NCBI GenBank assembly: GCA_022376925.1 | Contig: JAIOJX010000032.1 | Span: forward strand, 99,316,794 to 99,380,793 | Reading direction: 5' to 3' | Length of the DNA: 64,000 bases | Origin: Tragulus kanchil | Taxonomy: Eukaryota; Chordata; Mammalia; Artiodactyla; Tragulidae | In this document: positions 47,301-59,231 of the stretch, piece by piece | Layout of the letters: every line of letters begins with the position of its first letter | Numbering within the stretch: the stretch's first letter is position 1 | Program-made: the position numbers and the translations under genes | The notes under the pieces: generated by a model | Told to the model about the DNA's origin: nothing | The model's database searches: none | The model's input: the letters and a program-made list of their open reading frames with translations, nothing else

Positions 47301-48240
47301 TCCCTAATGAGCTATGAACATAGAATTGACCAAAAAAAAAAGAAAAAGGAATGATTGTGTTCTAACTGCTACTTACTTCTCCATCACTGTTGTTTTCTGG
47401 CTAGATGTCAGGCTATCCTTATCTTTCTGTAGTTTCCTAAATTGGCATTGCTTCTTTCCCCTAAAGATACAGCTAAATATAAGCAGCAACAACAACAGAA
47501 ATTAGCAATCAACTATTTAAAATTGGTAATGTCTCTGAAAGCTTGAGATGGTCTTCTTCCAAAAAGGTAATTACAGGAACCCAGTAAGGATGGAAGGCAT
47601 TTTGCAGAAAATAGAGTATGAACAATCTTAACGGAAATGTCAAAAATATATGTTTTGCAAATGTTTATTACAAACAGATAAAAGTAGGTTCCATTACTCA
47701 TCACAGCCTACACATTTCTTTCTTTTTTGGCTGGTAAACATTTAGGTGTTTTGTTTTTCAGAAAAAAGAAAACATTTCCCAGAATCGCATAGTGATGATT
47801 TTAGCTTTGAAATGTTGATTGTGTTTCTATGGCCTATTTAAAAATGCTGATGTTGCCTTGAAACATGAAAAATGATGACAGGAACTGATGAGCATGATGA
47901 ATCCACTGGTTTCATATATCTTCTGGCCTTTGCCCCTTCTTTTCTCCAACCCAGGAGCTTTCTAAAGACCTCACACATGATTCTGGACACTCTGAAATCA
48001 GAATCTATATTTGGCACATGTGAATACATGGTTAAAATAAAGACAATCACCGCCTTTCTCTGCTGTTGCCTCTGTAGGACAGGTTTTGTAACTCTACCTT
48101 TCTTTACTTTCTCAAGTTAGCAACCACTTCTTTCAGGATCCTTTCCTATGTTACTCCTGTTTCCTCTAAATCCCTGTCGTTAGTATGCCTTCTCTATTGT
48201 ATTCTGTATCATTGTGTTAACTGAGATCTAAAAAGAACAA
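47301..48240. other. Unassigned stretch
   Basis: No repeat or gene recognised. Frames at 47838-48050 (minus) and 47872-48120 (plus) overlap and have no domain. Confidence 0.4.
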
Positions 48241-48252
48241 CTTTTGGTCCCA

Positions 48253-48352
48253 CTCAACAGCATTTGGGTTCCTAGTTCCCCAACCAGGGGTCAAATCTGT
48301 GCTCCCTCCACTGGAAGGAGGAGTCTTAACCACTGGACTTCCAGGGAAATCC
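48253..48352 (-). mobile_element. CHR SINE head, antisense
   Basis: 'cctagttccccaaccagggg', 'tcaaatctgtgctccctcca' and 'cttaaccactggacttccag' with 'ggaaatcc' are the first 100 bases of a CHR SINE, minus strand. Confidence 0.85.
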
Positions 48353-48418
48353 TAAGATTGAGCTTTTTATTAATTCCTTGATAAAAGTTGATGCATCTAT
48401 ATTCTCACTAGATGATAT

Positions 48419-48670
48419 GAAAGTGAAAGTGTCCGGGATCCCTTGTACCTCAGCTGGTAAAGAAAGTGAAAGTGTTCATTGCTCAGTTGTGTCCAATTCA
48501 TTGTGATCCCATGGACGATAGCCCACCAGGCTCCTCTGTCCATGGGATTCTTCAGGCAAGGATACTGGAGTAGGTTGCCATTCCCTTTTCTAGGGGATCT
48601 TTCTGGCTTAGGGATCAAACCCAGGCCTCACACATTGCAGGCAGATTCTTTACCCTCTGAGCCACCAGAA
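48419..48670 (-). mobile_element. Bov-tA SINE, antisense
   Basis: 'tgctcagttgtgtccaattc', 'cccatggacgatagcccacc', 'ggatactggagtaggttgcc', 'gggatcaaacccaggcctca' and 'ttctttaccctctgagccac'. Full-length Bov-tA, reverse complement. A short 'agtgaaagtg' repeat on its left (48421 and 48464) encloses an extra tRNA-head-like piece. Confidence 0.9.
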
Positions 48671-48689
48671 GCATGGGGGCAAAGACCAC

Positions 48690-48785
48690 GTCTACCTTTG
48701 TGATCTTTGTACCTGAGCACTTTACCCCAGTGTTGGTACATTGTAAGCCTTCAACACTTATTTGCTCAATAGATAAAACAAACTG
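48690..48785 (+). repeat. L2 LINE 3' fragment
   Basis: 'cagtgttggtacattgtaag' and 'ccttcaacacttatttgctc' match the sense L2 3' end; short. Confidence 0.5.
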
Positions 48786-49520
48786 GGCGATGACCCCACT
48801 TTCAGGTCAGCATTGTGTCTTCTTGTAAAGAAACATTTATTTCTGAACCACCACTGCTACATTACAGATTACGTGCCTGTTACAGAGTAAGTACGGGAAC
48901 AACCGGTCTGACAGCCTTTCTCAAGTTTCTTTGTTCTTTCCCACATGATGAAGCCTCCTAGATCCCACCTCAATGAACAAAGCTCAAATATGTACTACTA
49001 ATTGCTTTAAGTAAGGCCTGTGTGATCTAATCATCAATCAGATGCTTGTGTTTAAGAAAGAAAAATGGCTAATTAACAGAAACCAGTACTGCCAGTGTTA
49101 GGTATCAGAGCTCTGTATGTGGCAAGCATGGTGATGGGAGACCCACAGTGAAGTTTAGGAAGTCTTTGGGGCTGTAAATAGGTTTTTCACTTTGAGAGAA
49201 GTTGAAACAATGCACCCGCATCTAGGAAGCTTTCTGAATCCATGGGCCCCAGGAACCTGTTTCTTCTGTACATTGTCAGCAGTTAGAAATGTTCCAAATT
49301 TAAAATGTAATTATTAGAAATATAGAAGGAAGGCTCATGAGCCACTTGAGAAATTGACCCTAGAATACCCAAGGTGGTTTAAGTTTGAAAAAATAGAATA
49401 TTTTGCTCACATGGGCTGGACCAGTTGTGGCCTCGCATATTCCATCTGCTCCATAGATTCTTGTGGAATGAATTTCTCATATAAGAAATTTATAGAAAAA
49501 AAAAATAGCTATCTATATAA
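48786..49520. other. Unassigned stretch
   Basis: Unique-looking DNA; no repeat and no gene recognised. Confidence 0.4.
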
Positions 49521-49745
49521 CCTTTATTAAAAAGCATAAAAGAAAACCTGAATAAATGGAGAATATAACACCCTATTCATGGATAGGTAAACTCAATGTC
49601 ATAAAGATACCACTATTCCCCAAGCTCATCTATAAATTCAAAGCTATTCCAATCAAAACCCTAATAGATTTTTCAGAGAACTCGACAAGCTGAACCTAAA
49701 ATTCACATGGAAGAGTAAAGGGCTAAGAATAGTCAAGTGTTTTTT
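49520..49745 (+). mobile_element. L1 ORF2 3' fragment
   Basis: 'aaagataccactattcccca', 'aagctattccaatcaaaacc' and 'cctaaaattcacatggaaga' with 'gggctaagaatagtcaa' is the ORF2 stretch just upstream of the L1 3' end. Truncated at both sides. Confidence 0.8.
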
Positions 49746-49984
49746 AAAAAGGAGGAGATGGAAAAGAAGAAGAACTGATTTGCTTTCATAGTTATCAAGA
49801 TTTACTCTAAAACTCTTTCATTTTGAGAATGGTTTTGTTTGAGTGTTGCTGGTTCCACAAGCTGGTCATTCAGGGCACTATTTTTCGGTGAACTTGCCTA
49901 GAGTCACTGTGTCCTGAGAGATTAATTTGAATGAAAGTGAAGGCAGACAGTGTGAACTTGCTGTCTTGGAGCCCATCTCTGACC

Positions 49985-50150
49985 ACTGTGAGCAGCAGCT
50001 TAGGGCAGGGGAAAGAGCCGGGGTCGGATGTGCCAGGCTGAAACCCAGCTCTGCCTTCACGAGCTCTGAGGCCTTGGGTCAGTTGTTGAACTTCTTTGAG
50101 TTTCGATTTCTTAATCTGTCAAATGCAATTAATAAAAACCTTGCTTGAAA
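49985..50150 (+). repeat. MIR SINE, sense
   Basis: 'ggctgaaacccagctctgcc', 'gaggccttgggtcagttgtt', 'gaacttctttgagtttcgat' and 'ttcttaatctgtcaaatgca' follow MIR. Confidence 0.78.
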
Positions 50151-50434
50151 AAAACATCACTGGTGGGCTGTATTCAACTGTGTTTAAAGTCTGTTTATTC
50201 AAGTTAGAAATTGCTTTCTGTAAAGTAGGGGTTTCAGATTCAAATGTCTGCAGGGGCCAAGTAGATAATGACCATGTGGCAACAGATGTAGAGAAGATGC
50301 TGGGGAGGGGAAGTTGTGGCACACTGTAAGTGAGCATAAAATAGGGCTGCAGCCAGACCTGCCCACACATCCCCAGTCTGCAGTTTCAGCCTAAAAGCAA
50401 AGAACCTGGCTTTCGGGGGTCAAAAAAGGAGTAT

Positions 50435-50830
50435 AGATGAGCTCTAACTCAAGTTCTGCCTCTGACCGTGGTGTGACGCAACGCACATTATTTCACTCTC
50501 TGGGACTCATTTTCCTGCCTTTATTTAAAATGGGAAGACTAGACCCTTTCAGGCTGATCGTAGCTTTCAGATTCTACATTGCCTGTCCATGACTAATGCA
50601 TGAAGGCACTTGCCAGTCTGACTCCTTGAATTGGAAGTGAAAGAATCTCACTTCTAGTACTGGAAAACCTAGGTTCACAGCTCTTGCATTTGCTAAATGC
50701 CACTTGAAAATGTCCCAGAAGCTCATTGCACTTCAGTTTCTATCACCAAAAATATGAAGGAAAAGTAATTATATCCTCAAAACTGAGTTGGGGTAACAGT
50801 ATGGTAACTAGCTATGAAAATGTTTTATAA
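50435..50830 (+). repeat. Two MIR SINE fragments, sense
   Basis: The first (about 50435-50580): 'actcaagttctgcctctgac', 'ctctgggactcattttcctg'. The second (about 50650-50830): 'ctaggttcacagctcttgca', 'cacttcagtttctatcacca'. Both are diverged. Confidence 0.6.
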
Positions 50831-51539
50831 ACAGAGCAATGATGGGAAGGGAGGTAGATAACTGGTCTACCATGTCCCTGCTAGCCAACACTTGTATTAT
50901 TTGAAAATACAGCTTTTCCTGGGATGCAGGCTTGCAATTATAATCTTATAGAGGAGAACACTGAGATTTCAAATAGTGAGCCCTGGGATGGAAATCTTCT
51001 CCTCCTAGTTCCAAGATCCGTGCACTGATTTCTTTGCCTGCTGCTTCCTCAAATGGACCAGCCATGTCCTATACTTGGAGCCTAACTGTTGTTACCAGGT
51101 CACGAGTCACGTGCAGAGGGTGTTAAGAGCAGCAGTTACATATCCAGCCTGCTGTCAGGCAGGGCTTAGATTCCTGTAAACGAGGCAGTCACCTATGTTT
51201 GCACAGAGCAAGATTGAAGGGCCTCTCTACACCCGCTACTTCAAATGTCAGGTTGTGGGCAGGCAGCCTGAAGCCCACAGTTCTTGGACATGGGCTGGAA
51301 AGGCCAGGGACCCCAGGTGAACTCTCTCCTGGCTCAGGCAGGGCACAGCTGCTGAAAAGGATTGCCCCTCATTCTCTGTATGAAACCAACATGCTTCTCT
51401 GGCCCCAGGAAACATAGGTCAGCAACTTCATGAATTACCCTTTTGCTTACAAGCTGTAGCAGTGAAATATTATGTTGCCTAGGGCAGGGCTATTCTTGGC
51501 TTTTAGTTGTTTGAATTACAAAGTTTCCTTTTTATTTGG
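50831..51539. other. Unassigned stretch
   Basis: No repeat recognised. A 72-codon frame at 51199-51417 has no recognisable product. Confidence 0.4.
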
Positions 51540-51780
51540 CTGGAAGATTTATTGTGTGTCTACCAAGTGTCAGGCCTAGTGCCACTCACTTTGCAAGGAT
51601 GATTTCATTTAACTCTTACGAGAACAGTGCACATTAGATTCCATCATACCGGTTAATCAAGTAAAGAGAGGCTTGGCTAGGATGAAGAAATGTACCAGAT
51701 TCCACACATTTAGTGAGTCAGTATCTCTGGCTTTCTGACCCCAAAATCTAAGTCTTTCCACAATACCAGTCTGCCCATCG
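51540..51780 (-). repeat. MIR/L2-type ancient repeat, antisense
   Basis: 'gaagatttattgtgtgtcta', 'ccaagtgtcaggcctagtgc', 'gatgatttcatttaactctt' and 'caagtaaagagaggcttggc' follow antisense MIR order. Confidence 0.65.
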
Positions 51781-53170
51781 ATGTGACACTGGTGACAAAT
51801 TTGCCAGTGAGAACCAAATAGAGTTTCGTTTATTAATGGTCTGCAATGGAAGAAGACTACCAGCCTATCCAATAGAAAACTCATTTGTTTTGTAAGCAGA
51901 GAATAATTCATTCATTTGCTAATGTTCTCTCTCAGATAAACTTGAGCCATGTCTGCCTTTAATCTGTTGGAGAGCTTGAAAGCAAGTTCCGTGCCCCATG
52001 CCTCTGAGTATATAATCCTACTTGGGACACACAGAAATGGTTCTTCCTTTGTCTCAGTATCAAAACAGTTTATGTCTTGACAGGTATATATACTTGTCAA
52101 CATATATGCATGTTGAAAAATATAAATAAGTACAGAAACTCAAACCCCTCGGGTAACCCAATTGTCCCATTTTCCATGAAAATGAAAGAGATGAGAACTT
52201 AAAATGAATAAAAATATACTTCCCATTTGGAAGTCTGAAATTGACAGTGTTTACCAGAAATTATATGAGCAGAGAACTCAGGCTTCTATTTGATTGTGGG
52301 TTTGAATTGATGCCTGGACACCGAGATTTTTCCTTTGTGAGCGATTGCTATTGCTAGGGAGAATTGGCAGTGTGACCAGGCCGAGGGAAGGGATAAAATG
52401 ATTAGGTCCAGGACTTCACTGTGAAGCTTCTTCCTCTGAGATTTAGAAACCATCTCTCTTTCAGCCTCTTAATCTTTCCTGAACACCGTGAATTTCTCCA
52501 GGGGACTTTATGGCCAGAACTGATCACATTCTATTCTCCAGGGAGGAAATAGGCAGGTTTGTCTTATTTATTTATCTATTAAGAACACGCAATGGAGAGG
52601 AGAGTTCTCTTATCTTGCTTGTAGTGGTGGAGGATGGCTAGAAGACCTGTGAGTGACCAGCCCACAGCCTGGATCCAACTGCCTCTACCCCACTCTTCTT
52701 GTCCCTCTTCATCTTTTTTCTATTCATGCTTTTCTTCTACCTCTTCCTTTTTCTCTTTCTCTTTCTTCCTTCACCTTAATCTTTTGCAGCAGACTTTAAG
52801 GCTCTGATGTGGTCAGTCTCTTCTGGCTAAAAGTCACCAAGTCTCACTCAAGATACTGCAGGAGAAAGCACAGTATCCTGAAGACTGGAGCCAGAAAGCA
52901 GTCAAGGCTGAGAGTGCAGGGCTGAGAACAGCCCCGTCCTCCATCTGCCACTGAGGATCTCTCTGTTCTCACCCTGCAGACACATTGATATCTCTGTACG
53001 TACTGCTTCTTTGAACTTGCACTTACTGCGTCCTCTTAAGTGTGTAAATCTTCTTCATGGACCGGGCTCCTCCTCACTTTTCTCTCTGCTTCCTCTCTTT
53101 TTTAGTTTCTTCTTCTAATGAGCTACATCATACCCTTCATAGTTCGTAAGTGAGAATCTCAAAAAGGAAT
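51781..53170. other. Unassigned stretch with pyrimidine tract
   Basis: A C/T-rich tract lies at about 52680-52785 with CTTTT/CTCTTTCT motifs. The remainder is unique-looking. No gene. Confidence 0.45.
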
Positions 53171-53171
53171 C

Positions 53172-53555
53172 AGATTACCTGTATTAGGATTCTCCAGAGA
53201 AACAGAGGATGTGTAGGCTTGTGGAGAGATAGGATAGACGGAATGCATGCATAGATAGATAGACAGATACACATGGAGATTTATAGTAAGGAATTGACTC
53301 ATGTGATTATGGATGTTAAGACTTAAGATCTGCAGTTGGTAAGCTAGAAATCTGAAAGGAGCTGATGTTTCAGACTGGATCTGAAAGCAGGAAAAACAAA
53401 CTGATGTCCCAGCTCTAGGCAGTCCAGACAGAAGAGGTTCGCTCTTTCTCAGTCTTTTTGCTCTATTCAGGTCTTCAACTGATAAGATGAGACCCATCTG
53501 TATTAGGAGGGCAATCTGCTTTACTCATGTTGATAGATAAAATTAACCATCATTT
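53172..53555. mobile_element. LTR-like or other old interspersed repeat
   Basis: 'attaggattctccagagaaa', 'atttatagtaaggaattgac', 'tcatgtgattatggatg', 'gtcttcaactgataagatga' and 'gcaatctgctttactcatgt' with 'ataaaattaaccatca' match a common old mammalian element that I believe is a MaLR/ERVL-type LTR, but I cannot name the subfamily. A GATA run is at about 53252-53268. Confidence 0.5.
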
Positions 53556-54217
53556 GCCCCAGGTCCCTGGGGCTCTCTCTGCTTCTTCCCTCCCACTTGG
53601 CTCCTCCTAGGCACTTGGACTGGTCCACCTTTGGATCGACTGCCATAAGACTGGGTTCACTTCTATCCAGTCACCTGAGACTGAGCAGTAAGCTCAGGGG
53701 ACACATCAATCAACCACCTATGGTTAAGCAGCAGCTTGAGGAGGGCAGTTTCCTTCAGGAAGACCCTGGAAGAAACCAGTGTAATGATAAATTGTTAATA
53801 GAATCTGAACAGTTCAAACAATTAGTGAGAGGCATTTGTGTGGCTAGAGCTGCCAAGTTGATCAGGCCTTTTATTGAGCTGCAAGGTCATGCTAGGCACT
53901 GTGGATTTAAAGGTGAAAGAACATGACCTTCACAATCAGGACTCACAGAGAGTAAGAGAGGCAAATCAAGGATGCCTGCAGCTCAGCAAACATAGAACAT
54001 TAATTTGTAAGACATCTTGGAGATCTAGTGCAACTCCCTCTGTTTCCCAGGTCAAGAAATGGAAGCCCAGAGAAGTTAACAGACTTACTTAAGGTCACAC
54101 AGACAGGAAAGGTAGAGATTTTATTTCAGTTACTGTGTACGGTATATATATTATCTGTTGGAGATTAGACCAGAGCCATTCATGTTATCAACTGACTCTT
54201 GTTATAGTCATGTGTAT
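53556..54217. other. Unassigned stretch ending in a MIR-like segment
   Basis: The 109-codon frame at 53597-53926 has no recognisable domain. At about 54000-54125, 'ccaggtcaagaaatggaagc', 'ccagagaagttaacagactt' and 'aaggtcacacagacaggaaa' resemble an antisense MIR. Confidence 0.45.
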
Positions 54218-54378
54218 GGGCTTCCCAGGTGGTGCTAGTGATAAAGAACCCACTTGCCAATGCAGGAGGCACAAGAGACATGAGTTTGACCCCTGGGTCA
54301 GGAAGATTCCTTGGAGTAGGAAATGGTGACTTATAGTCCATAGGGTTGCAACGAGTTGAACACAATTGAAGCCAAGCA
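54218..54378 (+). mobile_element. Bov-tA SINE with shortened body (copy at 55328-55472)
   Basis: 'gggcttcccaggtggtgcta', 'gtgataaagaacccacttgc', 'gagtttgacccctgggtcag' and 'ttgcaacgagttgaacacaa'. The central Bov-A block is missing about 45 bases (the text jumps from 'aaatggtgac' to 'ttatagtcca'). The D15 copy starts inside the head. Confidence 0.88.
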
Positions 54379-56412
54379 AGCAAATAATAGTAGGATGAGA
54401 TAGACTCTATCTAGAGTACAGACTTCAATTTCAGAGAGATATGTTAACCCACTCAAAGTCACACAGTAAATAGGAAAGACAGGAAAGAAGGTCTCCTGTG
54501 ATGTCAGAGTCACAAACAAAGGCAGTGTTGGAGATTATATGTGGGGCATCAAAATATCTTCAAAAACCATCCGACACTCACAAACGTGACTCTTTCCTGC
54601 TATTTTGGAGAACGGATGTTGAGTAACTAGAAAAAGAGCAGCAGCAGGGACATTGTTGAGAGACTGGCTTTAAAAAAAAATGCAATAGGACTTCCCTGGT
54701 GGTCCAGTGGGTAAGGACACCGCCTTGCAGTGCAAGGGGCGCCACTTCCATCCCTGACCTGGGAAGATCCCACGTGCCGCGGAGCGGTTGGACTGATGTG
54801 TCCAACTACCGAGTCGGAGCTCTGGAGCGCATGCACCCAGAGCCGGTACTATGCAGCAGCAGAGGCCACCGCGATGGGAGGCCCACACAGGCCAAAGAAC
54901 AAAAATGGATGAAAATAGATAAATGAAAAACTAATAGAAATGGCCAAAAAAAAAAAAAATGCAGTAGAAACTCAAAACAGGAGATGGGTTGGACATCATT
55001 GAGATGATCAATACTAAAGACATTTTCACGGAGGACTTTGAATAGCCCGGGAAAAGATCCATTTTACATGTGGATAGAACAACAGCAGCAATGAGGAGAG
55101 GAAGAAAGTCAGGTGGGGCAGTGAGACGAGGGCTGCTGAGTGCACTAACCAGACATTCTGTCCTGATTTTCCTTTACCTGAAAGACCTCTGCTGACCAAA
55201 GAGCTATTTGAAATATCATGCATATTGATTTTTTCCCCCCAGCCTAGTTTTGCAATCTTTCCTGAAATAAGAATGTTCAGACCAAAATGATGACTGAGCT
55301 ACTAGCTTCTGCAAAATACGAAGCGGGGCTAGTGATAAAGAACCCACTTGCCAATGCAGGAGGCACAAGAGACATGAGTTTGACCCCTGGGTCAGGAAGA
55401 TTCCTTGGAGTAGGAAATGGTGACTTATAGTCCATAGGGTTGCAACGAGTTGAACACAATTGAAGCCAAGCAAGCAAATAATAGTAGGATGAGATAGACT
55501 CTATCTAGAGTACAGACTTCAATTTCAGAGAGATATGTTAACCCACTCAAAGTCACACAGTAAATAGGAAAGACAGGAAAGAAGGTCTCCTGTGATGTCA
55601 GAGTCACAAACAAAGGCAGTGTTGGAGATTATATGTGGGGCATCAAAATATCTTCAAAAACCATCCGACACTCACAAACGTGACTCTTTCCTGCTATTTT
55701 GGAGAACGGATGTTGAGTAACTAGAAAAAGAGCAGCAGCAGGGACATTGTTGAGAGACTGGCTTTAAAAAAAAATGCAATAGGACTTCCCTGGTGGTCCA
55801 GTGGGTAAGGACACCGCCTTGCAGTGCAAGGGGCGCCACTTCCATCCCTGACCTGGGAAGATCCCACGTGCCGCGGAGCGGTTGGACTGATGTGTCCAAC
55901 TACCGAGTCGGAGCTCTGGAGCGCATGCACCCAGAGCCGGTACTATGCAGCAGCAGAGGCCACCGCGATGGGAGGCCCACACAGGCCAAAGAACAAAAAT
56001 GGATGAAAATAGATAAATGAAAAACTAATAGAAATGGCAAAAAAAAAAAAAAATGCAGTAGAAACTCAAAACAGGAGATGGGTTGGACATCATTGAGATG
56101 ATCAATACTAAAGACATTTTCACGGAGGACTTTGAATAGCCCGGGAAAAGATCCATTTTACATGTGGATAGAACAACAGCAGCAATGAGGAGAGGAAGAA
56201 AGTCAGGTGGGGCAGTGAGACGAGGGCTGCTGAGTGCACTAACCAGACATTCTGTCCTGATTTTCCTTTACCTGAAAGACCTCTGCTGACCAAAGAGCTA
56301 TTTGAAATATCATGCATATTGATTTTTTCCCCCCAGCCTAGTTTTGCAATCTTTCCTGAAATAAGAATGTTCAGACCAAAATGATGACTGAGCTACTAGC
56401 TTCTGCAAAATA
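54231..56412. repeat. Duplication D15 (1094-bp offset, two copies)
   Basis: Copy 1 is about 54231-55325 and copy 2 is about 55325-56412. The last 10 bases of copy 1 are altered ('aaaatacgaagcgg' versus 'aaaataggaaggct' in copy 2), and the join shares 'ggct'. Elsewhere I saw one C/A change, at the start of an A run. Confidence 0.93.
54688..54959 (+). mobile_element. CHR SINE, full length (copy at 55782-56053)
   Basis: 'ggacttccctggtggtccag', 'tgggtaaggacaccgccttg', 'gaagatcccacgtgccgcgg', 'cagaggccaccgcgatggga' and an A tail. CpGs are retained, so it is young for this family. 'atgcaatag' before the head and 'atgcagtag' after the A tail form a one-mismatch target duplication. Confidence 0.93.
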
Positions 56413-56609
56413 GGAAGGCTCTCCTGGTGGGTTGAGCTGAGCCCAGAGGCAGGATACCATGTCTGGTTGTGGTACTTCAAGTTCTTGTGTTGGCTTTGGG
56501 TTTCTTCATCTCCCTTCTCCCCATCCCATCCCCTATACCCTTCCTTTCCCTGTCCTATTTTCTCCCTTCTTCCTTGTCTCTTGCCTTGTATTTTGATAGC
56601 ATAGTATAT
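56054..56609. other. Unassigned stretch
   Basis: Part of D15 copy 2, then unique DNA with a C/T-rich segment at about 56507-56585. No gene. Confidence 0.4.
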
Positions 56610-56839
56610 AGAGTAAGGATCATAATGCAAACTGTTACCTGGGTCAATGGGCCACTACAATTAGGATGTAACACAACATGGAATGGAGAAGACTACACAG
56701 CCTAAGTTGTAGAAGCAATGGTTACTCAGCTCCACTGAATTGTTGCCAGGCACAGCTATGGACCCAGTGCTGACAACTCTTCCAATGTTTGCAAAGAATT
56801 TGGAAATCTAGATTTGCCTTTACAAAACACTCTGATTTT

Positions 56840-57200
56840 TAAAAATATTTTTATTAATTAATTAACATTTATTTTTGGCTATTCTGGGTTTTCACTGTTG
56901 CTGAAGGCTCTTCTCTAGTTGCAGGGAGTGGGGGCTACTCTCTAGTTGAGGTGAGCAGGCTTCTTGTTGTGGTAGCACTGGTTGTTGTGGAACTCGGGCT
57001 CTAGGGCACATGGGCTTTATTAGTTGTGGCACATGGACTCAATAGTTGTGGCTCCAAGGCTGTAAAGCACAGGCTCAATAGTTCTGACTCACGAGCTTAG
57101 TTGCTCCACAGCATGTGGGATCTTCCCAAATCAGGGAACGAACCCGTGTTTCCTGCATTGACAGGCAAACTCTTCACCAGTGGGCCACCAGCCACCAACC
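56840..57200 (-). mobile_element. CHR SINE (long form), antisense (copy at 57916-58276)
   Basis: 'atttatttttggctattctg', 'ctctagttgcagggagtggg', 'ttgctccacagcatgtggga', 'atcagggaacgaacccgtgt' and 'aactcttcaccagtgggcca' with 'ccagccaccaac'. The perfect 13-bp target duplication 'cactctgattttt' flanks it at 56827-56839 and 57201-57213. Confidence 0.93.
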
Positions 57201-57213
57201 CACTCTGATTTTT

Positions 57214-57690
57214 TTAAGTGGGATCAATTAAGCCAATTCATTTACCAATTCTTTCAGGCTGGTAATGACCCATGGAGCACCAGCTTCTGATAACTAGTCT
57301 ATAGTAAGAAATATAGGTGAAATCCTAGCTTCCATGCTTCTGTCTATGTGACTCTGAGCTTATTATCTCTTAATCTCTCTGCATCTTCCTTTCATGACTC
57401 TCAGATAGTATTAGAACATGGCCCATAAAATGCCAAGCTCCCTGTCTCACTCAGAGTAGATACATCTTCGATACTAACTCCCTCCCTCCCTTCCACTCCA
57501 TCCCACAATGATACTGTTTTTTAACCATGTATAATTCTGATTTCCGAGAGGAATATTTGGTCTATTACAAGACCAATGGCTTCTGCAACATCAGCCCGAG
57601 TTCCTCCTGCAAATAATCATATCACAGGAGTTCACAGTGCATTCTTACCCTGCTTTGTTGAAAGCCATTTCCCCAAAATGCATTTTATGT
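57214..57690. other. Unassigned stretch (copy at 58290-58766)
   Basis: Unique-looking; 'ctccctccctcccttccact' near 57479 is C/T-rich. No gene. Confidence 0.4.
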
Positions 57691-58768
57691 GATATAGAGT
57701 AGGATAACTGTTACCTGGGTCAATGGGCCACTACAATTAGGATGTAACACAACATGGAATGGAGAAGACTACACAGCCTAAGTTGTAGAAGCAATGGTTA
57801 CTCAGCTCCACTGAATTGTTGCCAGGCACAGCTATGGACCCAGTGCTGACAACTCTTCCAATGTTTGCAAAGAATTTGGAAATCTAGATTTGCCTTTACA
57901 AAACACTCTGATTTTTAAAAATATTTTTATTAATTAATTAACATTTATTTTTGGCTATTCTGGGTTTTCACTGTTGCTGAAGGCTCTTCTCTAGTTGCAG
58001 GGAGTGGGGGCTACTCTCTAGTTGAGGTGAGCAGGCTTCTTGTTGTGGTAGCACTGGTTGTTGTGGAACTCGGGCTCTAGGGCACATGGGCTTTATTAGT
58101 TGTGGCACATGGACTCAATAGTTGTGGCTCCAAGGCTGTAAAGCACAGGCTCAATAGTTCTGACTCACGAGCTTAGTTGCTCCACAGCATGTGGGATCTT
58201 CCCAAATCAGGGAACGAACCCGTGTTTCCTGCATTGACAGGCAAACTCTTCACCAGTGGGCCACCAGCCACCAACCCACTCTGATTTTTTTAAGTGGGAT
58301 CAATTAAGCCAATTCATTTACCAATTCTTTCAGGCTGGTAATGACCCATGGAGCACCAGCTTCTGATAACTAGTCTATAGTAAGAAATATAGGTGAAATC
58401 CTAGCTTCCATGCTTCTGTCTATGTGACTCTGAGCTTATTATCTCTTAATCTCTCTGCATCTTCCTTTCATGACTCTCAGATAGTATTAGAACATGGCCC
58501 ATAAAATGCCAAGCTCCCTGTCTCACTCAGAGTAGATACATCTTCGATACTAACTCCCTCCCTCCCTTCCACTCCATCCCACAATGATACTGTTTTTTAA
58601 CCATGTATAATTCTGATTTCCGAGAGGAATATTTGGTCTATTACAAGACCAATGGCTTCTGCAACATCAGCCCGAGTTCCTCCTGCAAATAATCATATCA
58701 CAGGAGTTCACAGTGCATTCTTACCCTGCTTTGTTGAAAGCCATTTCCCCAAAATGCATTTTATGTGA

Positions 58769-58915
58769 GCAATGAGTCTCTATTCATGCACAATTTCACA
58801 TGGAAAGATTTGCCCTTTTCATCGTATGCATGGCTTGAATCGGCCAGCCTGAGTGAAAATATTTCCATTCATTAGCATGTGAAATGATGTCACTGGCCTG
58901 GAACTTGGATGGAGA
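58769..58915. other. Candidate conserved non-coding element
   Basis: Single-copy, non-repetitive DNA packed with homeodomain/POU-like words: 'tattcatgcacaatttcac', 'tcgtatgcatggc', 'cattcattagcatgtgaa'. No coding potential. The look is that of a developmental enhancer core; conservation was not tested. Confidence 0.3.
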
Positions 58916-58919
58916 TGGT

Positions 58920-59000
58920 CATGGACTCATAGAATCCTGGCACTCCAAGAATTCTCTGAGGAAGGCCATCTAGTCCAACCTTCAACGTAATGGTCCTTTA
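58920..59000 (-). repeat. Old mammalian repeat fragment
   Basis: 'actcatagaatcctggcact' and 'ggccatctagtccaacc' are the start of a widespread mammalian repeat often found beside MIR-like tails; family not assigned. Confidence 0.4.
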
Positions 59001-59231
59001 ACTGCAGCCGAAGCATCTCCGTGAGTGTGTGTGTGGAGAGGAGGGAGCTCATTGTTTTGGGAAGTTGCCCTGGCCACTCTAGGAATTCGAAATATCTTCC
59101 TTGTCTTAAATTTAAATCTGAATTTTGGTAACTTGTGCCCATTGGTTCAGATCTACCCTCCAGCAATACTGAGAGGAAGTTTAATCACAGTTCAATCTGG
59201 GATCTCATTAAACAACCATAACAGCGAGAAC

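Larger units (their letters stand above)
56612..58768. repeat. Duplication D16 (1076-bp offset, two copies)
   Basis: Copy 1 is about 56612-57692 and copy 2 is 57693-58768. Copy 2 lacks 10 bases within its first 20 ('gagtaaggatcataatgc' reduced to 'gagtaggata'). After that I see no difference. Each copy holds a whole CHR SINE. Confidence 0.93.

Noticed and set aside
54699..54926. Frames of 60-75 codons on both strands at 54578-54926 and again at 55672-56020
   Set aside because: These are translations of a CpG-rich CHR SINE; similar peptides appear wherever CHR elements occur.
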